Shown piece after piece: positions 9,088 to 18,533 of a stretch of DNA of 64,000 nucleotides. The position numbers and the translations under genes were made by a program. The notes beneath the pieces are model-generated. The model was not told the origin of the DNA. It saw nothing but the letters and a program-made list of their open reading frames with translations, and did no database searches. Each line of letters starts with the position of its first letter. Position 1 is the first letter of the stretch. Origin of the DNA: Pseudomonas sp. M47T1. Its GTDB lineage: Bacteria > Pseudomonadota > Gammaproteobacteria > Pseudomonadales > Pseudomonadaceae. Where the stretch lies: NCBI RefSeq assembly GCF_000263855.1, contig NZ_AJWX01000029.1, positions 1 through 64,000 of the forward strand, written 5' to 3'.

Positions 9088-9420
9088 TTACTGGGTTTCC
9101 AGCGCGTCAGCAGACACCGATTTGACGTGCTTGGTTTTCTTGGCGATGTTGACCGCGGTGGTTTTCTGCGCCGAGGTCAGGGTAACGCCGGCTTTCGAAG
9201 CCAGGGTAACCACACCTTGGTTGGTTTCGACGGTGATGTCGCTACCTGGAATGCCTTTCTCGGTCAGCAGGTTGGCTTTGACCTTGGTGGTGATCCAGGT
9301 GTCGGAACCGGCTTGTTCGGTTTTCGATGCGGTTTCACTGGCAGTGGCCGCGAACGCGAAGTTGCCCATGGCCAGGGTCAGAGCGGTAGCAGTAGCGGCA
9401 GCAATAGCGAACTTTTTCAT
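9088..9420 (-). CDS. Periplasmic BON-domain protein
   Basis: A 110-residue exported protein. Residues 1-24 form a signal peptide (MKKFAIAA..., cleavage after AFA). Residues about 40-107 form one BON domain with the pattern WITTKVKANLL, a central GVVTLASKAG strand and KHVKSVSADAL. BON proteins such as OsmY bind phospholipid surfaces or stabilise the envelope under osmotic stress. The frame is open 12 codons further upstream; the ATG at 9420 is chosen because it directly begins the signal peptide and has a GGAG site upstream. Confidence 0.88.
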   Translation of the reverse strand: MKKFAIAAATATALTLAMGNFAFAATASETASKTEQAGSDTWITTKVKANLLTEKGIPGSDITVETNQGVVTLASKAGVTLTSAQKTTAVNIAKKTKHVKSVSADALETQ

Positions 9421-9719
9421 ACGAGTCACTCCTGTTTTTCGAGAAGTCTGCGCCAAGGGTAGGACCTGGCTGCAGGGTTAGCTATACCGTTGCAGGGGCT
9501 GTGCCAACCTTGTAATTAAATAAAATCCTTTTAAATCAATAAGTTAAAAAAACAGCGATTTTCGTCAATCGTGCATCTTGCATGCTGGCTGCCAAAACCG
9601 CGTGCAAGTTGCATGTCCGCTAAATAACTGGCTAAAGAGTATTTGCAGCCGGCTCCCACAACGTCGCGTCATGCCCATAAAAAAAGGGCCCCGAAGGGCC
9701 CTTTTTCACAACCGGCTAG
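9421..9719. promoter_or_regulatory. AT-rich intergenic region with a 15-base direct repeat
   Basis: This gap lies upstream of the BON gene and downstream of pnp. It contains an AT-rich block (about 9511-9550) and two near-identical 15-mers, CGTGCATCTTGCATG (9570-9584) and CGTGCAAGTTGCATG (9601-9615), exactly 31 bases apart. These could be operator sites for the BON promoter. The pnp terminator lies at its right edge. Confidence 0.4.
9679..9706 (-). terminator. Rho-independent terminator of pnp
   Basis: The AAGGGCCC/GGGCCCTT stem is flanked by A and T runs on both sides, 14 bases after the pnp stop; it is probably bidirectional. Confidence 0.88.
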
Positions 9720-11825
9720 TTAAACGCCGGAAGCCTTTGCCGCAGCGACGTCCTTGATGGACAGCTTGATACGGCCGCGGTTGTCCACGTCCAGTACCAG
9801 TACTTCAACTTCCTGGCCTTCTTTCAGGATGTCGGTCACTTTCTCTACGCGAGCATCGCTCAGCATCGAGATGTGCACCAGGCCGTCCTTGCCAGGCAGG
9901 ATGTTGACGAAGGCGCCGAAGTCGACGATGCGCTCAACCTTGCCCACGTAGATCTTGCCGATCTCGGCTTCGGCAGTGATCGACAGCACGCGCTGCTTGG
10001 CAGCCTCGGCCGCGTCCTTGGTTTCGCCGAAGATCTTGATCGAACCGTCGTCTTCGATGTCGATCGAAGCCTTGGTTTCTTCACAGATGGCACGGATGGT
10101 GGCGCCGCCTTTACCGATGACGTCACGGATCTTGTCGGTGTCGATCTTCATGGCGATCATGGTCGGAGCATTTTCCGACAGTTCGCTACGGGACTGACCA
10201 ATGATCTGGTTCATCTGGCCGAGGATGTTCAGGCGCGCTTCCAGGGCCTGGCCCAGGGCGATTTCCATGATCTCTTCGGTGATGCCGTTGATCTTGATGT
10301 CCATCTGCAGAGCGGTAACGCCCTTGGCAGTACCGGCCACTTTGAAGTCCATGTCGCCAAGGTGGTCTTCGTCACCCAGGATGTCGGTCAGGATGGCGAA
10401 CTTCTCGCCTTCTTTAACCAGGCCCATGGCGATACCGGCCACTGGCGCCTTCATCGGAACACCGGCGTCCATCAGTGCCAGGGAAGCACCGCAAACCGAA
10501 GCCATGGAGCTGGAACCGTTGGACTCGGTGATTTCCGAAACAACGCGGATGGTGTACGGGAACACGTCAGCGGCAGGCAGCATGGCCTGGACCGAACGAC
10601 GAGCCAGACGGCCGTGACCGATTTCGCGGCGGCCAGCACCGCCCATGCGACCACACTCGCCCACCGAGAACGGAGGGAAGTTGTAGTGCAGCATGAAGGG
10701 GTCTTTCTTCTCGCCTTCCAGGGTGTCGAGCAGCTGTGCGTCACGGGCAGTACCCAGGGTTGCAACAACCAGGGCCTGGGTTTCGCCACGGGTGAACAGG
10801 GCCGAACCGTGAGTCTTTGGCAGTACGCCGACTTCGATGTTCAGCGGGCGCACGGTCTTGGTGTCGCGGCCGTCGATACGTGGCTTGCCGTTGACGATGT
10901 TTTCGCGAACGGTGCGGTATTCGATTTCGCCGAAAGCAGCTTTCACTTCGCTGGCGGAAGGCTGGCCTTCTTCACCGGACAGCTTGGCCACAACCTGATC
11001 CTTCAGCTCGCCCAGGCGCGCGTAACGGTCGGCCTTGACGGTGATAGTGTAGGCGTCGGAGATGGCAGCACCGAATTCTGCGCGGATAGCACCCAGCAGT
11101 TCGGTAGCTTCGGCTTGTGGGGCCCAGGCCCAGGTAGGCTTGGCAGCTTCGGCGGCCAGTTCTTTGACAGCCTTGATAACCGACTGGAATTCGTCGTGGG
11201 CGAACAGTACGGCGCCCAGCATCTGGTCTTCGGTCAGCTCTTTGGCTTCGGATTCAACCATCAGCACGGCGTCGGACGTACCGGCAACAACCATGTCCAG
11301 GCTCGAAGCAGCCAGTTGCTCGTAAGTCGGGTTCAGCAGGTAGCCGGTGCTTTCGTGGAAAGCAACGCGCGCAGCGCCGATCGGGCCTTCGAAAGGAATG
11401 CCGGAGATGGCCAGGGCAGCCGAGGTACCGATCATCGCAGCGATGTCCGGATCGGTCTTCTTGCTGGTGGAAACCACGGTGCAGACAACCTGCACTTCGT
11501 TCATGAAACCTTCTGGGAACAGCGGACGGATCGGACGGTCGATCAGGCGCGAGGTCAGGGTTTCTTTCTCGGAAGGACGGCCTTCACGCTTGAAGAAACC
11601 ACCAGGGATCTTGCCGGCGGCGTAGGTCTTTTCCTGGTAGTGCACGGACAGGGGGAAGAAGCCCTTGCCTGGATCAGCTTGCTTGGCACCTACAACAGTC
11701 ACCAGCACGGTCACGTCGTTGTCGACGGTCACCAGCACGGCGCCGGAGGCTTGACGGGCAATACGGCCAGTCTCGAGGGTTACGGTCGATTGACCGAACT
11801 GGAACTTCTTGATTACCGGGTTCAC
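9720..11825 (-). CDS. pnp: Polyribonucleotide nucleotidyltransferase (PNPase)
   Basis: The 3'-to-5' phosphorolytic exoribonuclease of the RNA degradosome, which also trims and tails RNA. At 701 residues it is full length. It has two RNase PH domains (about 1-145 and 310-535) joined by a helical domain, a KH domain near 555-610 (DVIGKGGATIRAI) and an S1 domain from about 620 (GKIYVGKVERIVDFGAFVNI). It is the last gene of the metY-rimP-nusA-infB-rbfA-truB-rpsO-pnp run. The 256-base leader after rpsO contains a GC-rich hairpin, consistent with the RNase III-dependent autoregulation known in E. coli. Confidence 0.98.
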   Translation of the reverse strand: MNPVIKKFQFGQSTVTLETGRIARQASGAVLVTVDNDVTVLVTVVGAKQADPGKGFFPLSVHYQEKTYAAGKIPGGFFKREGRPSEKETLTSRLIDRPIRPLFPEGFMNEVQVVCTVVSTSKKTDPDIAAMIGTSAALAISGIPFEGPIGAARVAFHESTGYLLNPTYEQLAASSLDMVVAGTSDAVLMVESEAKELTEDQMLGAVLFAHDEFQSVIKAVKELAAEAAKPTWAWAPQAEATELLGAIRAEFGAAISDAYTITVKADRYARLGELKDQVVAKLSGEEGQPSASEVKAAFGEIEYRTVRENIVNGKPRIDGRDTKTVRPLNIEVGVLPKTHGSALFTRGETQALVVATLGTARDAQLLDTLEGEKKDPFMLHYNFPPFSVGECGRMGGAGRREIGHGRLARRSVQAMLPAADVFPYTIRVVSEITESNGSSSMASVCGASLALMDAGVPMKAPVAGIAMGLVKEGEKFAILTDILGDEDHLGDMDFKVAGTAKGVTALQMDIKINGITEEIMEIALGQALEARLNILGQMNQIIGQSRSELSENAPTMIAMKIDTDKIRDVIGKGGATIRAICEETKASIDIEDDGSIKIFGETKDAAEAAKQRVLSITAEAEIGKIYVGKVERIVDFGAFVNILPGKDGLVHISMLSDARVEKVTDILKEGQEVEVLVLDVDNRGRIKLSIKDVAAAKASGV

Positions 11826-12016
11826 GGTTTCCTACCTTCTTCAGTTTGCTCTGGGGGAACTGGTTTCTTGCGAAATTCTTGGGCAGCAAGGGGAATCGGC
11901 CCCTTTTTGGCAGTCCAGATAAAACTTGAGGCTGGAAGCCTGCCCTGCATCAGCGCCTAGGCGCCGATACAGAACAGCCAACCAACCTCATTGATACGCA
12001 CGGCGTGTTCGTCAGC

Positions 12017-12035
12017 TCCGGCGCCAGGCGCCGGA
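12017..12035 (-). promoter_or_regulatory. Hairpin in the rpsO-pnp intergenic leader
   Basis: A strong GC hairpin, TCCGGCG/CGCCGGA with a five-base loop, lies between rpsO and pnp. In E. coli this interval holds the rpsO terminator and an RNase III processing site; the equivalent role here is inferred from position. Confidence 0.5.
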
Positions 12036-12081
12036 CTCGACGGAGGCAACACGCCGCGCACACCACAAGCCCGGGCCGCTA

Positions 12082-12351
12082 TTAGCGACGCAGACCCAGA
12101 CGGCCGATCAGGGCAGCGTAACGAGTGGTGTCTTTGCCCTTCAGGTAGTCCAGCAGCTTACGACGCTGGTTAACCATACGGATCAGGCCACGACGCGAGT
12201 GGTGGTCTTTACCGTTGGCCTTGAAGTGGCCTTGCAGCTTGTTGATGTTGGCGGTCAGCAGTGCAACCTGCACTTCTGGCGAACCGGTGTCGCCAGCGGC
12301 TTGCTGAAATTCACCAACGATCTTTGCTTTTTCTTCAACGTTAAGTGCCAT
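12082..12351 (-). CDS. rpsO: 30S ribosomal protein S15
   Basis: An 89-residue primary 16S rRNA-binding protein that bridges to the 50S subunit. The sequence shows the S15 signature from GDTGSPEVQVALLTANI through LQGHFKANGKDHHSRRGL to RRKLLDYLKGKD. The start at 12351 (MALNVEEKAKI) gives the exact family length; the longer open frame upstream is not coding. It lies between truB (115-base gap) and pnp. Confidence 0.98.
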   Translation of the reverse strand: MALNVEEKAKIVGEFQQAAGDTGSPEVQVALLTANINKLQGHFKANGKDHHSRRGLIRMVNQRRKLLDYLKGKDTTRYAALIGRLGLRR

Positions 12352-12466
12352 GAGGGCATCTCCATTACTAAGGAACCCGAAAAAACGGCTTCCAACAGGC
12401 CGAGGACAAATCCTCGTATTTAAAAGTGAGGGATAACCGTGCCTGTTAACAGCCACCCTCGTTCGG

Positions 12467-13384
12467 TCATTCTGACCGAATCAATCGACGCGGCGCGATG
12501 CGCCCGTCTTCGCTCACTTCACCGATACCGATGAAGCGACCATTGTGATCCTGCACCCGTACCATACCGAATTTCGGTGCGTCCGGGGCTCTTACCGGTT
12601 GTCCGTGCAGCCAGTAGAACGCACTGTGCTCGGAGAACTGCAACAGGGGCCAATCCAGCAGGCCGCTGTCCGAAGGCATGAGGAACTGGTCCACCGCCTC
12701 GTTGCCGCCCTCGGCATGCACACGCTCGAGTTCCTCGAGGGTGACCGTCTGGGCCAGCGTGAAGGGGCCAGCGTGGGTGCGACGCAGTTCTGCGACGTAG
12801 GCACCACAACCCAATTGCTCACCGATGTCCTCGACCAGGGTGCGAATGTAGGTGCCTTTCGAGCAACCTACCGACAGCCGTGCACGAGTGTCATCAAAGG
12901 CCAGCAATTCCAACCGGTCAATAGTAACAGAACGCGCCTCGCGCTCCACTACTTCCCCTGCACGAGCAAGCTTGTAAAGGGGCTGGCCATCACGCTTGAG
13001 CGCTGAGTACATCGGCGGTATCTGACTGATTTGACCACGAAATTGTGGCAAGACAGCGTCGATATCGTCGCGACAAACGGTTACATCTCGAGTAACCAGC
13101 ACTTCACCCTCGGCATCGGCCGTGGTGGTGGTCTGGCCCATCTGCATGACTGTCTCGTAACCCTTGTCGGAATCGAGCAGGTACTGCGAGAACTTGGTGG
13201 CCTCGCCGAAGCACAACGGCAGCACGCCGGTGGCCAAGGGGTCGAGGCTACCGGTGTGGCCGGCCTTTTCGGCATTGAGCAGCCAGCGGACCTTCTGCAG
13301 GGCGGCGTTGGAAGTGAACCCCAACGGTTTGTCCAGCAGGATGATACCGCTGACGTTACGACGGATACGCTTGACCTGAGCCAC
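12467..13384 (-). CDS. truB: tRNA pseudouridine-55 synthase
   Basis: Converts U55 to pseudouridine in the T-loop of elongator tRNAs. The 305-residue length is normal. The catalytic Asp is in the GHTGSLDPLATGVLPL motif (near residue 48), after the DKPLGFTSN motif. The KGTYIRTLVEDIG motif and a C-terminal PUA-like part follow. The start is three bases after the rbfA stop, so it is coupled to rbfA. Confidence 0.97.
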   Translation of the reverse strand: MAQVKRIRRNVSGIILLDKPLGFTSNAALQKVRWLLNAEKAGHTGSLDPLATGVLPLCFGEATKFSQYLLDSDKGYETVMQMGQTTTTADAEGEVLVTRDVTVCRDDIDAVLPQFRGQISQIPPMYSALKRDGQPLYKLARAGEVVEREARSVTIDRLELLAFDDTRARLSVGCSKGTYIRTLVEDIGEQLGCGAYVAELRRTHAGPFTLAQTVTLEELERVHAEGGNEAVDQFLMPSDSGLLDWPLLQFSEHSAFYWLHGQPVRAPDAPKFGMVRVQDHNGRFIGIGEVSEDGRIAPRRLIRSE

Positions 13385-13387
13385 CGC

Positions 13388-13789
13388 TTACTCCTCGGTG
13401 CCTGGTTTGCTGTCGTCAACCGGGTGCTGGCTGTCTTCGGCCACGGCACGTTCGATCAGCGCGGACAGCTGGGCGCCGCGGGTCACGCTTTCGTCGTAAT
13501 GGAAGTGCAGTTGCGGCACGCTGCGCAGCTTCATTTCCTTGCCCAGGTGCACGCGCAGGAAGCCTGCGGCGGAGTTCAGCACCTTGATGGTCTGCTTGAT
13601 GTCTTCGGCGCTGTCCTGGCCCATGACGGTGATGAACACCTTGGCATGGCCCACGTCGCGGCTGACGTCAACGGCAGTGATGGTCACCAGCCCAACGCGC
13701 GGGTCCTTGACTTCGCGACGGATCAGTTGCGCCAGCTCGCGTTGCATCTGGTCGCCGATGCGCTGGGTACGGCTGTATTCTTTTGCCAT
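13388..13789 (-). CDS. rbfA: 30S ribosome-binding factor A
   Basis: A 133-residue KH-fold factor that acts late in 30S maturation at the 5' end of 16S rRNA and in cold adaptation. It is recognised by the N-terminal segment RTQRIGDQMQRELAQLIRRE and DPRVGLVTITAVDVSRD, and by the C-terminal PQLHFHYDES motif. It lies between infB (109 bases, with a hairpin) and truB (3 bases). Confidence 0.95.
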   Translation of the reverse strand: MAKEYSRTQRIGDQMQRELAQLIRREVKDPRVGLVTITAVDVSRDVGHAKVFITVMGQDSAEDIKQTIKVLNSAAGFLRVHLGKEMKLRSVPQLHFHYDESVTRGAQLSALIERAVAEDSQHPVDDSKPGTEE

Positions 13790-13816
13790 GAATTCTTACC
13801 TGTAACTGAAGCGGCA

Positions 13817-13850
13817 AACGCCCGGCCAGGCGAGAGCCGGACCGGGCGTT
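13817..13850. promoter_or_regulatory. Hairpin between infB and rbfA
   Basis: A nine-bp stem AACGCCCGG/CCGGGCGTT encloses a 16-base loop in the 109-base infB-rbfA gap. It has no T-run, so it may be a processing or message-stability element rather than a terminator. Confidence 0.5.
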
Positions 13851-13898
13851 GCGTTTAGAGTGGCAGGGCGAACCCTGCGCACTCCTCTAGCTCGCGTA

Positions 13899-16409
13899 TT
13901 AGAGCGTACGAGCCACTTGGACCTTCTCGAAGACTTCGATCTTGTCGCCGACCTTGACGTCGTTGTAGCTCTTCACGCCGATACCGCATTCCATGCCGGC
14001 ACGGACTTCCGAGGCGTCGTCCTTGAAGCGACGCAGCGATTCCAGCTCGCCCTCGAAGATAACGATGTCTTCGCGCAGTACACGGATTGGACGGTTCCGG
14101 TAAACGGTACCTTCCACAACCATGCAACCTGCGATGGCACCAAACTTCGGCGAACGGAACACGTCGCGCACTTCGGCGATGCCCAGGATGTTCTCGCGAA
14201 CGTCGCTGCCGAGCATGCCGGTCAGGGCTTTCTTGACGTCTTCAATGATGTCGTAGATCACGTTGTAGTAACGCATATCCAGACCTTCCTGCTCGACGAT
14301 CTTGCGCGCGCCGGCATCGGCACGCACGTTGAAGCCGAACAGTACTGCATTGGAGGCCAGTGCCAGGTTGGCGTCGGATTCGGTGATACCACCGACACCG
14401 CCACCGACCACGCGCACTTGCACTTCGTCGTTGCCCAGGCCATTCAGAGCGCCCTGCAAAGCTTCCAGCGAACCACGGACGTCGGATTTGAGGACGATGT
14501 TGAGCGTCTTCTTCTCTTCCTGGCCCATGTTTTCGAAGATGTTTTCCAGCTTGCCGGCGTGAGCACGGGCCAGCTTGACTTCGCGGAACTTGCCTTGACG
14601 GAACAGAGCCACTTCACGGGCTTTCTTCTCGTCGGCAACCACGCTCATCTCGTCGCCAGCGTCCGGAGTACCGTCCAGGCCCAGGATCTCGACCGGAATG
14701 GCCGGACCTGCTTCCTTGATCGGCTTGCCGTTCTCGTCGAGCATGGCACGTACGCGGCCGTAGTTCGAACCGACCAGCACCATGTCGCCTTGGCGCAGGG
14801 TACCGTCTTGAACCAGTACGGTGGCGACCGGGCCGCGGCCCTTGTCCAGACGCGATTCGACCACAACACCACGGCCAGGGGCCGAAGGGGTTGCCTTCAG
14901 TTCCAGAACCTCGGCTTGCAGCAGGACAGCTTCCAGCAGATCGTCGACGCCAGTACCCATCTTCGCCGAGACCAAAACGAACGGCGTCTCGCCGCCCCAT
15001 TCTTCGGAGGTCACGCCGTGTACCGACAGCTCGCTGCGGATACGGTCCAGGTCTGCACCCGGCTTGTCGATCTTGTTCACCGCTACAACCAACGGAACGC
15101 CAGCAGCCGTAGCGTGCTGAACGGCTTCAATGGTCTGAGGCATCACGCCGTCGTCGGCTGCAACCACCAAGATCACGATGTCGGTAGCCTTGGCACCACG
15201 GGCACGCATGGCGGTAAACGCAGCGTGACCAGGGGTGTCGAGGAACGTCACCATGCCACGGTCGGTTTCAACGTGGTACGCACCGATGTGCTGGGTGATG
15301 CCGCCGGCTTCGCCCGCAGCTACCTTGGCACGACGGATATAGTCGAGCAGCGAGGTCTTGCCGTGGTCAACGTGGCCCATGACGGTCACGACTGGAGCAC
15401 GGGAGAACGCTTCACCTTCAAACTTCAGCGATTCGGCCAGGGAGTCTTCCAGGGCGGTGTCGCTGACCAGGGTCACCTTGTGGCCCAGTTCTTCAGCAAC
15501 CAGCTGGGCAGTTTCCTGGTCCAGTACCTGGTTGATGGTGGCCGGGGTACCCAGCTTGAACATGAACTTGATGACTTCGGCAGCTTTCACCGACATCTGC
15601 GCGGCCAGGTCACCCACGGTGATGGTCTCGCCGATCTGCACGTCACGAATCACAGGGCCGGTTGGGCTCTGGAAGCCGTGAGCATTGCGCTTCTTCAGTT
15701 TACCCTTGCCACGACCGCCACGACGGAAGCCATCGCTTTCCTCGTCGGTGGTGCGTGGGGCGGCACGTGGAGTCGGCGCCTTTTCCTTTTCCTTGACCGA
15801 AGCGCGATGCGGCGCGTTCTTGCGGTCGCCATCGTTGCGACGGGCGTCTTCGTTGCGCGGCTTGTCCGGGCGACGAGGCTCTTCTTTCTTGCGGTCGGCA
15901 ACCGGCGCAGGTGCTACGGCACCCAGGTCGATGTCAGCCGGAGCAGCAGGTGCGGCCGCGGCAGGTCCCGGGGCACCAGCCGATGCAGGTGCGGACGGAC
16001 GACGTGCTTCTTCTTCGGCACGTTGACGGACAGCTTCCTGTTCGGCTTTCTGACGCGCAGCGTTTTCAGCTGCACGGCGCTCGTCCTGCTCGCGCTTCTG
16101 CTCGGCCTGGATTTCTTCCGGGCTGCGCTGCACGAATACTTTCTTCTTGCGTACTTCTACGCTGATGCTCTTGCTGCCAGCCACACGCAGGGTGCTGGTG
16201 GTCTTGCGCTGCAAGGTAATCTTGCGCGGTTCTTCCGCTTTAGCCTTGTGGCTGCTTTTCAAATGAGCCAGCAGAGCCTGCTTCTCATTATCGGTCACAA
16301 CTTGTCCGGCGTCGGTGTGCGGCAGACCTGCCTCACGCATCTGCTGTAACAGGCGCTCTACCGGTGCGGCGACCTCTGTGGCCAGTTCTTTCACCGTGAC
16401 TTGCGTCAT
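13899..16409 (-). CDS. infB: Translation initiation factor IF-2
   Basis: The GTPase that places initiator fMet-tRNA on the 30S subunit and drives subunit joining. The 836-residue protein has an N-terminal IF2N domain (MTQVTVKELATEV...), a long charged and Ala/Pro-rich linker (about 70-270), then a second IF2N motif, and the GTPase domain with G1 GHVDHGKTS, G3 DTPGHAAF and G4 NKID. Beta-barrel domains and the fMet-tRNA-binding C-terminus (ending KIEVFEKVQVARTL) follow. It is cotranscribed with nusA (27-base gap). Confidence 0.98.
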   Translation of the reverse strand: MTQVTVKELATEVAAPVERLLQQMREAGLPHTDAGQVVTDNEKQALLAHLKSSHKAKAEEPRKITLQRKTTSTLRVAGSKSISVEVRKKKVFVQRSPEEIQAEQKREQDERRAAENAARQKAEQEAVRQRAEEEARRPSAPASAGAPGPAAAAPAAPADIDLGAVAPAPVADRKKEEPRRPDKPRNEDARRNDGDRKNAPHRASVKEKEKAPTPRAAPRTTDEESDGFRRGGRGKGKLKKRNAHGFQSPTGPVIRDVQIGETITVGDLAAQMSVKAAEVIKFMFKLGTPATINQVLDQETAQLVAEELGHKVTLVSDTALEDSLAESLKFEGEAFSRAPVVTVMGHVDHGKTSLLDYIRRAKVAAGEAGGITQHIGAYHVETDRGMVTFLDTPGHAAFTAMRARGAKATDIVILVVAADDGVMPQTIEAVQHATAAGVPLVVAVNKIDKPGADLDRIRSELSVHGVTSEEWGGETPFVLVSAKMGTGVDDLLEAVLLQAEVLELKATPSAPGRGVVVESRLDKGRGPVATVLVQDGTLRQGDMVLVGSNYGRVRAMLDENGKPIKEAGPAIPVEILGLDGTPDAGDEMSVVADEKKAREVALFRQGKFREVKLARAHAGKLENIFENMGQEEKKTLNIVLKSDVRGSLEALQGALNGLGNDEVQVRVVGGGVGGITESDANLALASNAVLFGFNVRADAGARKIVEQEGLDMRYYNVIYDIIEDVKKALTGMLGSDVRENILGIAEVRDVFRSPKFGAIAGCMVVEGTVYRNRPIRVLREDIVIFEGELESLRRFKDDASEVRAGMECGIGVKSYNDVKVGDKIEVFEKVQVARTL

Positions 16410-16436
16410 GCACTTCTCTCCTCAGGCCGCGCCTAC

Positions 16437-17918
16437 TTACTCGAACCAGTGGGCTCGGGCGGCCATGATCAACTTGCCGGCACGATCTTCGTCAATGCCG
16501 TCGATGTCGAGCAGATCATCAATAGACTGCTCGGCCAGGTCTTCGCGGGTAATCACGCCGCGCACCGCCAGTTCCATCGCCAAATCCTTGTCCATACCCT
16601 CAAGCGAGAGCAGGTCTTCGGCCGGATGGGCGTCTGCCAGCTTTTCCTCTGTAGCGATGGCTTTGGTCAACAGTCGATCCTTGGCCCGAGCGCGAAGCTC
16701 GTTGACGATCTCCTCGTCAAAGCCGTCGATGTTGAGCATTTCTTCCAACGGTACGTAGGCAATCTCTTCCAGGCTTGTAAAACCTTCATCAACCAGCACC
16801 TGAGCCAGCTCTTCATCGACTTCCAGCTCGTCGATGAAGTTGCGCAGGATGTCGCCAGTCTCTGCCTGTTGTTTGGCCTGGATGTCCGATTCGGTCATCA
16901 CGTTCAGTGTCCAGCCAGTCAATTGGCTGGCCAGACGCACGTTCTGACCACCACGACCAATGGCCTGAGCCAGATTGTCAGCGCCAACGGCGATGTCCAT
17001 TGCATGGGCATCTTCGTCGACAATGATCGCCGCCACTTCAGCTGGGGACATCGCGTTGATCACGAACTGCGCGGGATTGTCATCCCACAGGACGATATCC
17101 ACACGCTCACCGCCCAATTCACCCGATACCGCCTGGACGCGCGAACCGCGCATACCAATGCAGGCACCTTGTGGGTCGATGCGTTTGTCCTTGGAGCGGA
17201 CCGCAATCTTGGCACGCGAACCCGGGTCACGGGACGCAGCCATCACTTCGATCAGGCCTTCGGCAATTTCCGGCACTTCGATGCGGAACAGTTCGATCAG
17301 CATTTCCGGCGCAGTACGCGACAGGATCAGCTGAGGACCGCGGTTCTCGGTGCGGATTTCCTTGAGCAGTGCACGCAGGCGCACACCCACTCGGAAAGTT
17401 TCGCGAGAAATGATGTCCTCGCGGGCCAGCAGGGCTTCGGCGTTGTTGCCAAGGTCAACGATGACATTGTCACGGGTAACCTTTTTAACCGTACCGGAGA
17501 TGATCTCGCCCAGACGTTCGCGATAGGCGTCAACCACTTGGGCGCGCTCGGCTTCACGAACTTTTTGAACGATCACCTGCTTGGCAGTCTGTGCGGCAAT
17601 GCGACCGAATTCGATCGACTCGATTTTCTCTTCGATCACGTCGCCGGCAACGGCGCCCGGCTTCTTGGCCTGGGCCTGGTCGACAGCCAGCTCGATCGCC
17701 GGGTCGTCCAGGTCTTCATCCTCGACCACTGCCCAGCGACGGAAAGTTTCATAGGCACCGGTGTGGCGGTTGATTTCCACACGCAGGTCCACTTCATCTT
17801 CGAAGCGCTTCTTGGTAGCGGTAGCCAGAGCAATCTCCAGCGCTTCAAATATTACGCCGGCCGGTACACCCTTTTCGTTGGATACCGACTCAACAACCAG
17901 CAGTACTTCTTTGCTCAT
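16437..17918 (-). CDS. nusA: Transcription termination/antitermination factor NusA
   Basis: Binds RNA polymerase and nascent RNA, promotes hairpin folding at pauses and terminators, and takes part in rRNA antitermination. The 493-residue protein has the N-terminal polymerase-binding domain, an S1 domain, two KH domains (GACIGMRGSRVQAV and NLAQAIGRGGQNVRLA) and two C-terminal acidic repeats of about 65 residues (around LEEMLNIDGFDEEIV and DLLDIDGIDEDRA), as in proteobacteria. I chose the ATG at 17918 (MSKEVLLVVESV) over one seven codons upstream because it matches the family start. Confidence 0.97.
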   Translation of the reverse strand: MSKEVLLVVESVSNEKGVPAGVIFEALEIALATATKKRFEDEVDLRVEINRHTGAYETFRRWAVVEDEDLDDPAIELAVDQAQAKKPGAVAGDVIEEKIESIEFGRIAAQTAKQVIVQKVREAERAQVVDAYRERLGEIISGTVKKVTRDNVIVDLGNNAEALLAREDIISRETFRVGVRLRALLKEIRTENRGPQLILSRTAPEMLIELFRIEVPEIAEGLIEVMAASRDPGSRAKIAVRSKDKRIDPQGACIGMRGSRVQAVSGELGGERVDIVLWDDNPAQFVINAMSPAEVAAIIVDEDAHAMDIAVGADNLAQAIGRGGQNVRLASQLTGWTLNVMTESDIQAKQQAETGDILRNFIDELEVDEELAQVLVDEGFTSLEEIAYVPLEEMLNIDGFDEEIVNELRARAKDRLLTKAIATEEKLADAHPAEDLLSLEGMDKDLAMELAVRGVITREDLAEQSIDDLLDIDGIDEDRAGKLIMAARAHWFE

Positions 17919-17977
17919 CGTACGCCTCGCCTTTCGCAAGCCATCGGATCCGCGGGATCCGCAGTATCTGGCACGTC

Positions 17978-18436
17978 TCAGTCAAAACTGGGAATAATGT
18001 TGGCCTTGTCGATCATATCGATCGGCAGCAGGAACTCATGGTCATCAACCTGCACCACGACGTCCTGCTCCTCCACCCCGCGGAGAAGGCCCTGAAAGTT
18101 GCGACGCCCTTCGAAGGGAGAGCGCAGCCTGATCTTCACTTGATCCCCGGCATACTTGGCGAACTGTTCGATGGTGAACAGCGGGCGTTCCATGCCAGGA
18201 GAGGAAACTTCAAGGGTGTACTCGGCCGCAATAGGATCTTCTACATCGAGAATCCCGCTGACCTGGCGACTGACAATGGCGCAGTCGTCCACCAGCACAC
18301 CGCCTTCTTTATCGATATAAATGCGCAACATTGAGTGGCGGCCTTGAGCCGAAAACTCGATACCCCAGCATTCATAGCCTAGGGCCACGACCACCGGGGC
18401 CAGCAAGGCCTGCAACTGTTCTAGCTTGCTCGACAC
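17978..18436 (-). CDS. rimP: Ribosome maturation factor RimP
   Basis: A 152-residue factor needed for 30S assembly. It is recognised by the LRIYIDKEGG, YTLEVSSPGMERPLF and SPFEGRRNFQGLL motifs. The family N-terminus (SSKLEQLQALLAP) is reached from a GTG codon at 18436; an ATG six codons upstream is possible but would add an atypical MHEGVQ extension. It is the first protein gene after the initiator tRNA, from which it is separated by two terminator-like hairpins. Confidence 0.94.
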   Translation of the reverse strand: MSSKLEQLQALLAPVVVALGYECWGIEFSAQGRHSMLRIYIDKEGGVLVDDCAIVSRQVSGILDVEDPIAAEYTLEVSSPGMERPLFTIEQFAKYAGDQVKIRLRSPFEGRRNFQGLLRGVEEQDVVVQVDDHEFLLPIDMIDKANIIPSFD

Positions 18437-18465
18437 CTGAACCCCCTCGTGCATGCTTATGCAAA

Positions 18466-18490
18466 TAAAAAATGGGCGAAGCGCCCATCC
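18466..18490 (-). terminator. Terminator-like hairpin just upstream of rimP
   Basis: The stem ATGGGCG/CGCCCAT with a three-base loop is followed on the minus strand by six T residues. It lies 30 bases before the rimP start codon, so it could act as an attenuator within the operon leader. Confidence 0.75.
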
Positions 18491-18533
18491 CTGAAACGCC
18501 GTTGAATACCGGCGCTATGATCTTTTCAGCTAA

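Noticed and set aside
13860..16349. An 829-codon plus-strand frame opposite infB, and similar long frames opposite dnaK, pnp, nusA and pgi
   Set aside because: All are antisense shadows of well-known genes and lack ribosome sites and recognisable motifs.
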